DNA from: Sphingomonas sp.
GTDB lineage: Bacteria > Pseudomonadota > Alphaproteobacteria > Sphingomonadales > Sphingomonadaceae
Assembly (NCBI GenBank): GCA_003248865.1
Contig: QFPK01000020.1
Coordinates: 4,060 to 68,059 of the forward strand
DNA length: 64,000 nt
Direction: 5' to 3'
The notes below the pieces were generated by a model. That model saw only the letters and a program-made list of their open reading frames with translations, had not been told where the DNA came from and made no database searches. The position numbers and the translations under genes are program-made. This document shows, one piece after another, positions 41,946 through 51,030 of this stretch. Numbering within the stretch: the first letter of the stretch is position 1; each line of letters starts with the position of its first letter.

Positions 41946-44900
41946 TCATTCGGCAGCTTGAGGCCCCGCAGCAGGTGGAACTGTGCCGGAACTATCCGAT
42001 TCGCCGCCGTTGGTGAACAGCCGCTTCAGCCATGGGCCGGTCTTTTGCTCCACATCGTCGGCCAGCGTGAAGGCGGCGGGCACGATCAGAAGGGTGAGCA
42101 CGGTGGAGAGCACGAGCCCGCCGATCACTGCGATGGCCATGGGGGCGCGGAAACTGCCGTCTCCGTGCAGCCCGGTGGCGACCGGCAGCATCCCCGCCGT
42201 CATCGCGACGGTCGTCATGATAATGGGCTGGGCGCGCTTGTGGCCGGCATCCAGGATGGCGGTTTCGCGGTCCACGCCGTGGCGCATCTCCTCGATGGCG
42301 AAATCGACCAGCAGGATCGAGTTCTTCGCCACAATGCCGATCAGCATGAGGAGGCCGATATAGACCGGCATGCTGACGGCATGGCCCGTCAGGATCAGCG
42401 CGATCACGGCCCCCAGCGGTGCCAGCAGAAGCGAGCCCATATTCACGAACGGCGGCAGCACCCGCTTGTAGAGCAGCACCAACACCGCGAACACCAGCAG
42501 GATGCCCGAGACGATGGCAACCAGGAAGCCGGTGACCATCTCCTCCATCACCTCGGCCTGGCCCTGCTTCACTTCCTGCACACCGGCAGGAAGCGCCTTC
42601 ATCGCGGGCAGGCTGCGGACCATCTTCATGCCGTCGCCGAACTCCACGCCGTTCAGGTCCGCCTCGATGGCGATGCGCCGGCTCTGATTGTAGCGGCGAA
42701 TCTTGGTGGGGCCGGCACCGAGCGTGATATCGGCCACCACCTTCAGCGGCACGGACCCGCCCGACGCAGTGGGGACCGGCAGATTACCCAGCATGTCCAC
42801 ATCGGTGCGCGCGTTTTCGGTGAGGCTCACCCGGATCGGAACCTGGCGGTCCGACAGGGAGAAACGCGCCATATTCTGTTCGAGGTCACCAAGCGTGGCG
42901 ATACGGATCGTCTGAGACAGGGTGTTTGCGGTGACACCCAATTGAGCAGCGATATCGAACTTCGGGCGGATCAGGATTTCGGGCCGTTCGATGTCACCGT
43001 TGATGCGGGCATCGCGCAGCACCTTCAGGCCCTGCATCTCTTTTTCGAGCTTGCGGGCCGTCCGGTCGAGCAGCACAGGATCATCGCCGGCGAGCATGAT
43101 CACGATGTCGCGTCCGTTGAAGCCGCCGTTCATAGACGCGAAGTTGATGCGGGCGTCCGCAATCCCCATCAGCTGCGGGGCCACGCGGCGCTCGAATTCT
43201 TTCGTGGTGACGTCGCGGTCCTTGGCATCCACCAGGTTGATGAAGATGTTGGCGCGGCGGATATCCCCATCGTTTCCGATGGATTCGAAGGCCTGCTTCA
43301 CTTCCGGCTGCTTCTTCAGGATCGCGTTCACCTCATCCACGACATGGGTCGTGTCGGCCAGAGTCACGCCGGGTGCCAGTTCGATCTGCACCTGCGACGA
43401 GCCGAAATCGCCATCAGGCTGGAACGCCTGCGGCATCTGCCCAAACAGGAAGATCGTCAGGAAGAAGGACAGCACGCCAAGCCCGACCACGGACAGCGGG
43501 CGGCGATGCGCTTCGATCTGGCCATAGAAGCGCTTGAAGATATTGCCGTGGCGCTTCTGGGGATCGCGATGGATGGTCCAGGCCAGCACGCGCATGTAGC
43601 GCCGCATCATCGGCCCGTCCTCATGCTCCTGATGGCCGTGCGGTTTCAGGAAGTAGGCTGCGATCAACGGCGTGATCAAGCGCGCGACAAGCAGCGACAT
43701 GAACACCGCGATGGAGACGGTGAGGCCGAACTGTTTGAAATACTGCCCCGGGATCCCCGGCATGAAGGCAACCGGCAGGAACACCGCGATGATGGAGAAG
43801 GTGGTGGCGACAACCGCCAGCCCGATCTCGTCGGCTGCATCGATGGCGGCCTGATAGGGCGATTTCCCCATGCGCATATGGCGCACGATATTCTCGATCT
43901 CCACGATGGCGTCATCGACGAGGATGCCCGCCACCAGACTGAGCGCGAGCAGACTGATGGTGTTCAGCGTGAACCCCATCATGTCCATGAACCAGAAGGT
44001 GGGGATTGCGCTGAGCGGGATCGCCAGCGCGGAGATGATGGTGGCGCGCCAGTCGCGCAGGAACAGGAACACCACGATGACAGCGAGAAGGGCCCCTTCC
44101 CACATCGCCTGCATGGCGCTGTCATATTCCATCTTGGTGTATTTGACGTTGGTGAACAGCTCGTCGAACTCGACACCCGGGAACTGGGTCTTCAGCTCGT
44201 CCAGCTTCTTGTACATCCGCTCATAGACTTCGACGTCGGACGCGCCCTTGGCCTTGAAGATGCCGAAGCTGGTGACCTGCCGGCCGTTCAGCCGGGCGAT
44301 GTTGCGCTGTTCCGAGGCACCGTCGCGTACCTCGGCGATATCGCCCAGCCGGACATCGCGGCCATTACCGATGGCGATGCGGGTTTCGGATAGTTGTTCG
44401 GCACTGCGGGCGCCGCCCAGCACGCGGACGGCCTGTTCCGAGCCGGAGATTTCCGTGCGGCCGCCCGGCGCATCCAGATTCAGCTGCCGAAGCTGGTTGT
44501 TCACCTGCGCGGCGGTGATACCATAGGATTGCAACCGCGCGGGATCCAGATTTACCCGGATCTCGCGGCTGACGCCACCGCCGCGGCTGACCTGCGCAAC
44601 GCCGGGAATCGAGGTAAGCGCCTTCGCCACATTATTGTCGACGAACCAGCTGAGCTGTTCCAGCGTCATCGAGGTGGAGCTGACGGCGATATAGGCGAGC
44701 GCCCCGCCCTCGATATCCATCCGGCTGACCTGCGGCTCCATGATGCCGTCAGGCAAGTCGGCGCGAACCTTGGTGACGGCGTCGCGCACATCGTTCACGG
44801 CGCGGTCCACTGGCGTGCCCAGGTGGAATTCGACGCCGGTGTACGAGCTGCCTTCCTGCACCACCGAGGTGATGTTCTTCACATTGCCGATGCCGGCCAC

Positions 44901-45113
44901 CGCGCCTTCGATGCGCTGGGTCACCTGCGTCTCGATCTCGGTCGGCGCGCCACCGGGCTGGCTGATGTTGATGTTGACGAAGGGCACCGAGATGTCGGGC
45001 ATCTGGGTGATCTTCATCTGATAGAAGCTGAGCAGGCCGACGGCCGTCAGCAGGATGAAGAGCATGAGCGGCGGAATCGGGTTCCGGATCGCCCAACTGG
45101 ACATGTTCCGCAT
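41946..45113 (-). CDS. RND efflux transporter, HAE1 (AcrB/MexB-like) family
   Basis: The 1055-residue protein has the RND plan: a first helix (PIPPLMLFILLTAVGLLSF), a large periplasmic porter loop, helices 2-6 with the HAE1 signature LVAGILVDDAIVEIENIVRHM (paired Asp of the proton relay), then a second loop and six helices ending near 1030. It pumps hydrophobic compounds from periplasm or inner membrane in exchange for protons. It works with the adaptor encoded 12 bp upstream; no TolC-type outer membrane factor is in the window. Substrates are unknown. Confidence 0.93.
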   Translation of the reverse strand: MRNMSSWAIRNPIPPLMLFILLTAVGLLSFYQMKITQMPDISVPFVNINISQPGGAPTEIETQVTQRIEGAVAGIGNVKNITSVVQEGSSYTGVEFHLGTPVDRAVNDVRDAVTKVRADLPDGIMEPQVSRMDIEGGALAYIAVSSTSMTLEQLSWFVDNNVAKALTSIPGVAQVSRGGGVSREIRVNLDPARLQSYGITAAQVNNQLRQLNLDAPGGRTEISGSEQAVRVLGGARSAEQLSETRIAIGNGRDVRLGDIAEVRDGASEQRNIARLNGRQVTSFGIFKAKGASDVEVYERMYKKLDELKTQFPGVEFDELFTNVKYTKMEYDSAMQAMWEGALLAVIVVFLFLRDWRATIISALAIPLSAIPTFWFMDMMGFTLNTISLLALSLVAGILVDDAIVEIENIVRHMRMGKSPYQAAIDAADEIGLAVVATTFSIIAVFLPVAFMPGIPGQYFKQFGLTVSIAVFMSLLVARLITPLIAAYFLKPHGHQEHEDGPMMRRYMRVLAWTIHRDPQKRHGNIFKRFYGQIEAHRRPLSVVGLGVLSFFLTIFLFGQMPQAFQPDGDFGSSQVQIELAPGVTLADTTHVVDEVNAILKKQPEVKQAFESIGNDGDIRRANIFINLVDAKDRDVTTKEFERRVAPQLMGIADARINFASMNGGFNGRDIVIMLAGDDPVLLDRTARKLEKEMQGLKVLRDARINGDIERPEILIRPKFDIAAQLGVTANTLSQTIRIATLGDLEQNMARFSLSDRQVPIRVSLTENARTDVDMLGNLPVPTASGGSVPLKVVADITLGAGPTKIRRYNQSRRIAIEADLNGVEFGDGMKMVRSLPAMKALPAGVQEVKQGQAEVMEEMVTGFLVAIVSGILLVFAVLVLLYKRVLPPFVNMGSLLLAPLGAVIALILTGHAVSMPVYIGLLMLIGIVAKNSILLVDFAIEEMRHGVDRETAILDAGHKRAQPIIMTTVAMTAGMLPVATGLHGDGSFRAPMAIAVIGGLVLSTVLTLLIVPAAFTLADDVEQKTGPWLKRLFTNGGESDSSGTVPPAAGPQAAE

Positions 45114-45125
45114 GGCGGGCGCTCC

Positions 45126-46337
45126 TCAGCCGGCGGTTGCAGGCTGGGCGGCAGGCGGCGCCAGCTTTGGCGTGACCTTTTCACCCGGGTTCAGGAAGGC
45201 CCCGGCCGACTGAACCACCCGTTCACGGCCCGTGAGGCCCGAGACGACGGCGATACCCTGCGGCGTGACGGCCCCGGTTGAGACGGCGACACGGCGCACC
45301 ACATTCTGGGCATCGACGACCAACACGTAGGTGCCCTCACGGTCTGACAGCACCGCAGACTGCGGCAGCAGCGGACGCTGCGCCCGGGCACCGTCGATCA
45401 CCACGCTGGCGAAGCCGCCCGAGCGCAGTTCGGCCACATTGGGCAGCACGATGCGGGCAATACCCTGACGGGTCTGCGGATCGATCACCGGTTCCAGCAG
45501 CCACACGCGCCCCGCATAGCGGTTGGACGAACCGACGGGAATGATGGTGGCCTCCTGCCCGACGGCGAGGCCTGGCATATCCTGCTCTGCCACCTGGGCG
45601 CGCAATTCCATCTGACCGCCGGCTGCGATGCGATAAAGGCCGCCAGAACCAGAGGAGACGATCTGCCCGGGCTCCACGTTGCGCTGGAGCACGAGCCCGG
45701 CTTCGGGGGCGCGGATGTCGAGGCGGTTCAGACGCTCCTGCATTTCGCGCACCTGCGCCTGCGCCACGCCGACGCGGGCGTTGGCCGAATCGCGGGTTGC
45801 CGTGCGGCGATCGATATCAGCCTTGGAGATGAAACCACGGCCCACGAGGGCGTTGGCCCGATCCAGTTCCGCCTGTGCCAGCCGGGCATCGGCCCGCTCT
45901 TGCTCAACCGTCGCCTGCAGTTGCTGCACCTGTGCGCGTTGCACCGAGGATTCGATTTCGGCGAGCACCTGGCCCTTGTTCACATACTGCCCGGCCTCGA
46001 CCCGGATGGCCGAGATCATGCCGCCTTCACCGGCCACGCCCACAGGCATGTCGCGCCGTGCGCTGATGCTGCCGGTGGCGGCCACGCGAGATGCCACGTC
46101 CGTGGTGCCCGGCACCAGAACGGTGACGGAGGGCGGCGCCGAAGGCGGGGCCGACGGCTTGGGCGCGTTGGCCTTCCACACCAGGAAGGCAATGAAGGCT
46201 ATGACGGCGAGTACGGACGCAAGCACGATCAGACGCGTCTTCAGCCGCTTTGCGCGGGCGTCTTCATGAGCTTCGGAAGAGTCGTACTCCAACCGGGCCC
46301 GAACTTCGGGATCCTGAGGGGACAGATGCATGTTCAT
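45126..46337 (-). CDS. RND efflux periplasmic adaptor (membrane fusion protein)
   Basis: The chosen start is 46337 (MNMHLSPQDPEVRARLEYDS), giving 403 residues; the upstream in-frame extension has no adaptor character. A single N-terminal membrane helix (LIVLASVLAVIAFIAFLVW, about 37-55) anchors it. Barrel-sandwich, alpha-hairpin (coiled region VQQLQATVEQERADARLAQA) and beta-barrel domains follow in the usual HlyD/AcrA order. It bridges the RND pump at 41946-45113 to an outer membrane channel. Confidence 0.92.
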   Translation of the reverse strand: MNMHLSPQDPEVRARLEYDSSEAHEDARAKRLKTRLIVLASVLAVIAFIAFLVWKANAPKPSAPPSAPPSVTVLVPGTTDVASRVAATGSISARRDMPVGVAGEGGMISAIRVEAGQYVNKGQVLAEIESSVQRAQVQQLQATVEQERADARLAQAELDRANALVGRGFISKADIDRRTATRDSANARVGVAQAQVREMQERLNRLDIRAPEAGLVLQRNVEPGQIVSSGSGGLYRIAAGGQMELRAQVAEQDMPGLAVGQEATIIPVGSSNRYAGRVWLLEPVIDPQTRQGIARIVLPNVAELRSGGFASVVIDGARAQRPLLPQSAVLSDREGTYVLVVDAQNVVRRVAVSTGAVTPQGIAVVSGLTGRERVVQSAGAFLNPGEKVTPKLAPPAAQPATAG

Positions 46338-46638
46338 GCCGTTACCAAACCTTTTGATGAACAGGAGGCACCCGCTGAACACGGCATCCTCCCGGCTAAA
46401 TCCCGTTGCTCCCCTCAAAGACAGCGGGACAAGGCTGCTTCCCCTACCGGTTTCCCGGCCGCGGCTGCAAGCCCGGCCCTCATACACAAAGCTGATGGCA
46501 AGATAAAGACAGCTTTCACATGCCGTTGGGGACATAGTGATTTTTCAGTGGCACGCATTGCATTGTTGCAACGCCTGCGCGAGCATGGCGGCCCGCCCCG
46601 ACTGCGGGACGGTCTGGTAACTGCATGGGGAGATTGCC

Positions 46639-46896
46639 ATGGACTATTCGATTCTGGGCTGGGTCGTGATTGGCCTGATCGCCGGCGCGCTGGCGAAGTG
46701 GATTTCGCCGGGCAAGGATCCGGGCGGCCTGATCGTCACCATCCTGATCGGCGTGGCCGGCGGCCTGCTGGGCGGTTTCCTGGCCAATTTCATCGGGCTG
46801 GGCACCGGCGGGCACATCTGGAACCTGGTGCTGGCGACCGTGGGTGCCGTGCTGCTGCTGTGGATCTATCGGGTGATCAAGAACCGCTCGGCCTGA
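46639..46896 (+). CDS. GlsB/YeaQ/YmgE family small membrane protein
   Basis: The 85-residue protein is nearly all membrane helix: three hydrophobic segments starting MDYSILGWVVIGLIAGALAK, with the GGLLGGFL glycine-rich centre and a short basic C-terminus (IYRVIKNRSA). This is the transglycosylase-associated protein family, often induced by general stress. The upstream region has a TGC-rich inverted motif (GCATTGCATTGTTGCAACGC, 46555-46574). Confidence 0.92.
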   Translation: MDYSILGWVVIGLIAGALAKWISPGKDPGGLIVTILIGVAGGLLGGFLANFIGLGTGGHIWNLVLATVGAVLLLWIYRVIKNRSA

Positions 46897-47006
46897 TCGC
46901 GGCGCAAACGTCTTCAGCCTGTGGCAAGGTGGGCCGCCGACAATGCGGTCCACCAAGGCCGCCGTTTCCGGGCGTGCCGATATAAGCGAGCAATGAGGAG
47001 CACAGG

Positions 47007-47717
47007 ATGAAAACCCGCCATCTCGCCGCCATCGTGGCGGCCGCCACGGCTGCAACCACAGCTGCGACCGGGGCCGCGGCCCAACAGGCGCCCGCACCGG
47101 CCACGCTGAACCTCAGCGCGACATCGGAAGTGCAGGCCACGCCCGACATCGCCAGCATCGGCGCCGGCGTGGTGACACAGGCGGCCGAGGCACAGGCGGC
47201 CCTGTCCGCCAACAGCGAGAAGATGACGCGCGTGGTTGCCGCACTGAAGAAGGCCGGGATCGCCGACCGCGATATCCAGACCACGGGGCTGAACCTGCAA
47301 CCGCAGTTCCGTTTCGAGCAGAATCAGCCGCCCATCCTCACCGGCTTCCAGGCCTCCAACCGGGTGCAGGTGACGCTGCGCGACGTGAAGGGCGCCGGCA
47401 AGGTGATCGACACGCTGGTGAAGGAAGGCGCCAACCAGATCGACGGCCCGGATTTCCGCGTCTCCGCGCCCGAGCCACTGCTGGACAAGGCCCGTGCCGA
47501 GGCCGTGGCCAAGGCCCGTGCCCGCGCTGAGCTCTATGCCCAGGCCGCCGGCCTGCGCGTGGTGCGCATCACCGCCATCAGCGAAGGCTTCGAGCAGCGC
47601 CAGCCGGTGCCGATGGCGCGCATGGTGGCCGCCGAAGCGGCTGCCTCGCCCGTGGCGCCCGGCGAAGTGGGGCTGGCCGCCACCGTGAGCATGGCATTCG
47701 AACTGGCGCCGCGCTGA
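47007..47717 (+). CDS. SIMPL domain (DUF541) periplasmic protein
   Basis: The 236-residue protein has a signal peptide (alanine-rich run ending GAAAQQ) and a full SIMPL domain: LNLSATSEVQATPDIASIG at its start, then NSEKMTRVVAALKKAGIADRDIQTTGLNLQPQ and the closing AELYAQAAGLRVVRITAISEG. Homologues include BP26 of Brucella and YggE, linked to oxidative stress. It precedes the ModE-like gene by 5 bp and may share its transcript. Confidence 0.93.
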   Translation: MKTRHLAAIVAAATAATTAATGAAAQQAPAPATLNLSATSEVQATPDIASIGAGVVTQAAEAQAALSANSEKMTRVVAALKKAGIADRDIQTTGLNLQPQFRFEQNQPPILTGFQASNRVQVTLRDVKGAGKVIDTLVKEGANQIDGPDFRVSAPEPLLDKARAEAVAKARARAELYAQAAGLRVVRITAISEGFEQRQPVPMARMVAAEAAASPVAPGEVGLAATVSMAFELAPR

Positions 47718-47722
47718 GCCCC

Positions 47723-48070
47723 GTGACGGCGCGGCTGAAACTGAAAGCCCAGATCCTGTCCGGGGACGAAATCGCATTCGGCCCCGGAAAGGCCGACCTG
47801 CTGGGCGCCATCGCCACGCACGGCTCCATCTCGGGCGCCGCGCGGGCGATGGGGCTATCCTATCGCCGCGCCTGGCTGATGGTGGACACCATGAACCGGT
47901 TGTTCGCCCAACCCCTGGTGGCAACCAGCCGGGGCGGCCCCGGCGGCGCAACGCTGACGCCGGAGGGGCACGACACGCTGGCCGCCTATCAGGCGCTCAC
48001 GGCCGCGCTGGCGCAGACTGCCGAAGGGCCCGGCGCGGCGCTGCTGTCCCGGCTCAGGGCTTCGGGCTGA
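47723..48070 (+). CDS. ModE-type winged-helix regulator without molybdate domain
   Basis: The 115-residue protein starts at a GTG 5 bp after the SIMPL gene. It consists of the N-terminal ModE/LysR-like winged helix: LLGAIATHGSISGAARAMGLSYRRAWLMVDTMNR, then the wing GGPGGATLTPEGHDTLAAYQAL. The MopI/TOBE domains that bind molybdate in E. coli ModE are absent, as in many alphaproteobacterial homologues. A sequence resembling a ModE box lies at 48600-48623 in the promoter shared by the next two genes, so it is the likely regulator of the TonB receptor. Confidence 0.85.
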   Translation: MTARLKLKAQILSGDEIAFGPGKADLLGAIATHGSISGAARAMGLSYRRAWLMVDTMNRLFAQPLVATSRGGPGGATLTPEGHDTLAAYQALTAALAQTAEGPGAALLSRLRASG

Positions 48071-48581
48071 CCAGCAGCTTTACCGAAGAGCCCGGATTTC
48101 CGCTGAGCTGGATCAGATAATCACCGGCGGACAGCGGGAACTCCACGGCCTTCTTCAGCGTGGTGCAGGGGGCCATATGGCCGTGCGCCACGGATTTCAC
48201 GGCCTTGCCGTCGGCCCCGATCACATCGAGCCATGCCGGATTGGAGATGGCGACCCGCCAGTTTCCAGCAGTGGGAATCCGCACTTTCAGCAGCCCGGCG
48301 TGGGCGTTTGCGGGCGTCCGGGCCTGTTCAGGCGCCAGCACGGGCGTGATGGCCGGCAACAGCGTCACCTCTGCTGCCTTGTTGGGCTCGATACGGGTCG
48401 CGGCCTTGCCGCTGGCGCCCGCTGTGACGGCGGCGGCCGGCTGCCCCCAGGCAGCGAAGGCGGGCGGCAGGTTCGCGTCCGATATCGTCTTGCAGGCGTC
48501 CGTTTCGGCCTGTGCAGGCAGCTGCCATACCAGCGTCGTCGCCAGCACCATGCTGGAAATCCATAACCTTTGCCGTCCCAT
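48054..48581 (-). CDS. Small exported protein of unknown family
   Basis: Two ATGs compete: 48587 abuts the AAAGGAG box, while 48581 lies about 6 bases from it and gives MGRQRLWISSMVLATTLVWQLPAQA, a clean signal peptide, so 48581 is preferred (175 residues). The mature protein has two or three Cys (ETDACKTISD; MAPCTTLKK) and a beta-sandwich-like C-terminal half (GLLKVRIPTAGNWRVAISNP; AGDYLIQLSGNPGSSVKLLVS), reminiscent of PPC-type secreted domains. I do not recognise the family. It diverges from the TonB receptor and overlaps the end of the ModE-like gene by 17 bp. Confidence 0.7.
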   Translation of the reverse strand: MGRQRLWISSMVLATTLVWQLPAQAETDACKTISDANLPPAFAAWGQPAAAVTAGASGKAATRIEPNKAAEVTLLPAITPVLAPEQARTPANAHAGLLKVRIPTAGNWRVAISNPAWLDVIGADGKAVKSVAHGHMAPCTTLKKAVEFPLSAGDYLIQLSGNPGSSVKLLVSPKP

Positions 48582-48599
48582 TGCCATCTCCTTTGACCC

Positions 48600-48623
48600 C
48601 GATATATCCGGCCATATACAACC
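48600..48623. promoter_or_regulatory. ModE-box-like dyad in divergent promoter
   Basis: CGATATAT-N8-ATACAACC resembles the E. coli ModE operator form CGTTATAT-N8-ATATAACG (7/8 and 6/8 per half as I recall it). The core is also an exact TATAT-N6-ATATA inverted repeat. It sits between the exported-protein gene and the TonB receptor gene. Confidence 0.5.
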
Positions 48624-48644
48624 AACCCAAACGGGGGATAGCCT

Positions 48645-50735
48645 TTGATCTCGCCCAACGCCGCCCGTGCTGCAATCCTCCTTCTCTGGCCTTCGGCCGT
48701 GTGGGCACAGCAATCCGCTTCCAGCTTCGATCTGGGTACCATCACCGTCACGGGCACCCGCCCGGACGGACTCTCCATCGGTTCGGGCGCGCTGACATCC
48801 GAGGCGATCCTGGCGTTCGAGCGACCCACGCTGGACGATGCGGCCAGCCTGATCCCGGGGGTGACGGCGGGCAACAGCGGCGGCTCCCGCAACGAGCGGC
48901 TGCTATTCGTGCGTGGCTTCGATCGATTCCAGGTGCCGCTGTCTGTCGATGGCATCCGCATCTATCTGCCGGCGGACAACCGGCTGGACTTCGGCCGCTT
49001 CCTTACGGGCGACATCGCCGAAATCCAGGTCGCGAAGGGCTATGTCCCGGTGGTGGACGGCCCCGGCGCGATGGGCGGCGCCGTCAACCTCGTTACCCGC
49101 ACGCCTGGCAAGGAGATCGAGGCCGAGGCCCGCGCCACTCTCAGCTTCGACCGCAAGTTCGACAAAAGCGGTTATTCGCTGTTCGGTTATGCGGGCACAC
49201 GGCAGGACCGCTGGTATGCGCAGGTTTCGGGCACGCGAACCGAGCGCGACTTCTTCACACTCTCCCACCGCTTCACGCCCACGGCCAATCAGGCAGCCGG
49301 GCGACGCGATCTGTCCGACACGCAGGACTGGCGGGTGAATGCCCGCATCGGCTTCACGCCGTCCGAAGGGCAGGAAGTGGCGCTGAGCTACACGAAGCAG
49401 GAAGGCGCCAAGAACGCCCCCATCGAAACCACCGTGCCGCTGCCCGTGCAACGCTACTGGTCATGGCCGGAGTGGAATATCGAGACGATCGCGCTGCATC
49501 TGAAGACCCCGCTGGGCGACAAGGCGCGGCTGACAGGCAAGGCCTATCGCAGCCGCTTCGACAATCTGCTGCGTTCGTTCGACAGCCGCAGCCAGAGCAG
49601 CCAGACCCTGGGGCGCTCCTTCAACAGCTGGTATGATGACGAGGCGCTGGGCGGCTCGCTGAAACTGGACGTGGATCTGACGGCCTCGCAGGGGCTGACC
49701 ATTGCCGCCCATGTTCGGCAGGACGAGCATGTGGAATGGCAGCAGAGCTTCCCGTCCGGCTTCACCGAACCGAAGCAAACATCCCGTGAGACAACCTGGA
49801 GCCTGGCCGCCGAGCATCGCATTGCGCTGGCGCCCACCCTCGCCTTTCGCTGGGGTGCCAGCCTGGACTGGCGCGACCTGCATCAGGCGCAGGACTATGG
49901 CACACCGCCGGGTGGCGGCGCGTCGCGCGTGTTCGACTATGAACGGCAGAATGGCGACGCCTGGAATGCGCAGGGGCAAATCGAGTGGACCCCCGACGAT
50001 GCCAGGCGCCTTGCGCTCAGCGTTTCGTCCCGCGCCCGATTCCCGTCGCTGTTCGAGCGCTTCTCGTCCCGCTTCGGCGGCGCGACCTCCAATCCGGGGC
50101 TGAAGGCGGAACGGGCGACACAGGCAGAGTTGTCAGGCAGCCTCGCACAGGGCCCGTTCACGCTGGAAGCCGCCGCCTATGTTGCCCGCGTCAGCGATGC
50201 GATCTTCGCAGTGCCAGCGCTTTATTATCCTTGCACCGGCTCCACCACGCCGCCACCCGCCCCCGTGCCCGGCTGTGAAGCGCAGGCTGTTTCCCAAAGC
50301 CGGAATGTGGGCAGCGGCACCTATTGGGGCGCAGACGGTGCAATCACCGCCGCGATCACCGCAACGCTGAAGGCTGGCGCCAGCCTGAGCTTCGTGGAAC
50401 GCGACATCGAAGACCCCAACGTCCCGGCCTTCCGCCCCACCGGTGTGCCCAGCTTCTCCGGCTTCCTCTGGGCAGACTGGCAGCCGATTCCGCAACTCTC
50501 CGTGTTACCAAGCGTGGATTTCGCCACCGACCGCTGGCTGGTGAACACGGCCGGCACCAACTGGCGCCGCGATGGTGGGCATGCGCTGGCCAACCTGCGT
50601 ATCGCCTGGCGCCCCCGCGACGGGCTGGAACTGGCGGCCGGCGCGCGTAACCTGTTCGACACGAACTATGAACTGGCCGAGGGTTTTCCCGAGCAGGGGC
50701 GGAACTTCACACTGTCGCTGCTGATGCGGTACTGA
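48645..50735 (+). CDS. TonB-dependent outer membrane receptor
   Basis: The 696-residue protein starts at a TTG, 7 bases after GGGGG. The signal peptide is ARAAILLLWPSAVWAQ. The plug domain shows FDLGTITVTGTRPDG as TonB box region, LDDAASLIPGVTAGNSGG and RLLFVRGFDRFQVPLSVDGI. The beta-barrel ends with the outer-membrane signal GRNFTLSLLMRY. It would import a scarce ligand using TonB-ExbBD energy. The neighbouring ModE-like regulator and box hint at molybdate or another oxyanion complex; that is inference. Confidence 0.92.
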   Translation: MISPNAARAAILLLWPSAVWAQQSASSFDLGTITVTGTRPDGLSIGSGALTSEAILAFERPTLDDAASLIPGVTAGNSGGSRNERLLFVRGFDRFQVPLSVDGIRIYLPADNRLDFGRFLTGDIAEIQVAKGYVPVVDGPGAMGGAVNLVTRTPGKEIEAEARATLSFDRKFDKSGYSLFGYAGTRQDRWYAQVSGTRTERDFFTLSHRFTPTANQAAGRRDLSDTQDWRVNARIGFTPSEGQEVALSYTKQEGAKNAPIETTVPLPVQRYWSWPEWNIETIALHLKTPLGDKARLTGKAYRSRFDNLLRSFDSRSQSSQTLGRSFNSWYDDEALGGSLKLDVDLTASQGLTIAAHVRQDEHVEWQQSFPSGFTEPKQTSRETTWSLAAEHRIALAPTLAFRWGASLDWRDLHQAQDYGTPPGGGASRVFDYERQNGDAWNAQGQIEWTPDDARRLALSVSSRARFPSLFERFSSRFGGATSNPGLKAERATQAELSGSLAQGPFTLEAAAYVARVSDAIFAVPALYYPCTGSTTPPPAPVPGCEAQAVSQSRNVGSGTYWGADGAITAAITATLKAGASLSFVERDIEDPNVPAFRPTGVPSFSGFLWADWQPIPQLSVLPSVDFATDRWLVNTAGTNWRRDGGHALANLRIAWRPRDGLELAAGARNLFDTNYELAEGFPEQGRNFTLSLLMRY

Positions 50736-50747
50736 CGGGCTGTTGTT

Positions 50748-51020
50748 GCCTCCGGCGGGCAGGGACATGATGTCCCTGCACCCTCGACATTGGCGTTGTG
50801 CACTAACCACCAATTCGGGTGCGTGAAGAAATTCGATTGCCTGCGGCGCAACGCAGCCCCCGGGGTCAAGCCCGGGGTGACCAGAAGAGAGTATGGGTGC
50901 ACCCACCCGAAGCGCCGCAGGCAATCAAACCTCAACCGTCAGCACAACCTCGACGATCACCCCAAACTCAGTGGGTGCAGGGAAGTCACTTCCCTGCCGG
51001 GGTGAAGGGGCAGAGCCCTT
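50748..51020. repeat. Intergenic palindromic repeat island 5 (types A, B, B, D)
   Basis: Type A (minus) at 50748-50795 carries CAGGGACATGATGTCCCTG, with a paired A-to-C and T-to-G change compared with the AAAT/ATTT copies. Type B lies at 50835-50851 (minus) and 50912-50928 (plus). Type D at 50971-51020 has CAGGGAAGTCACTTCCCTG and a second GGGGCAGAGCCC hairpin. The island separates two convergent genes. Confidence 0.9.
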
Positions 51021-51030
51021 CTTCCCCTTG

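Noticed and set aside
41745..44393. An 882-residue open frame on the plus strand
   Set aside because: It is antisense to the well-supported RND transporter. Its translation is rich in His, Asp, Gln and Arg without domains, as expected for the reverse of GC-rich codons.
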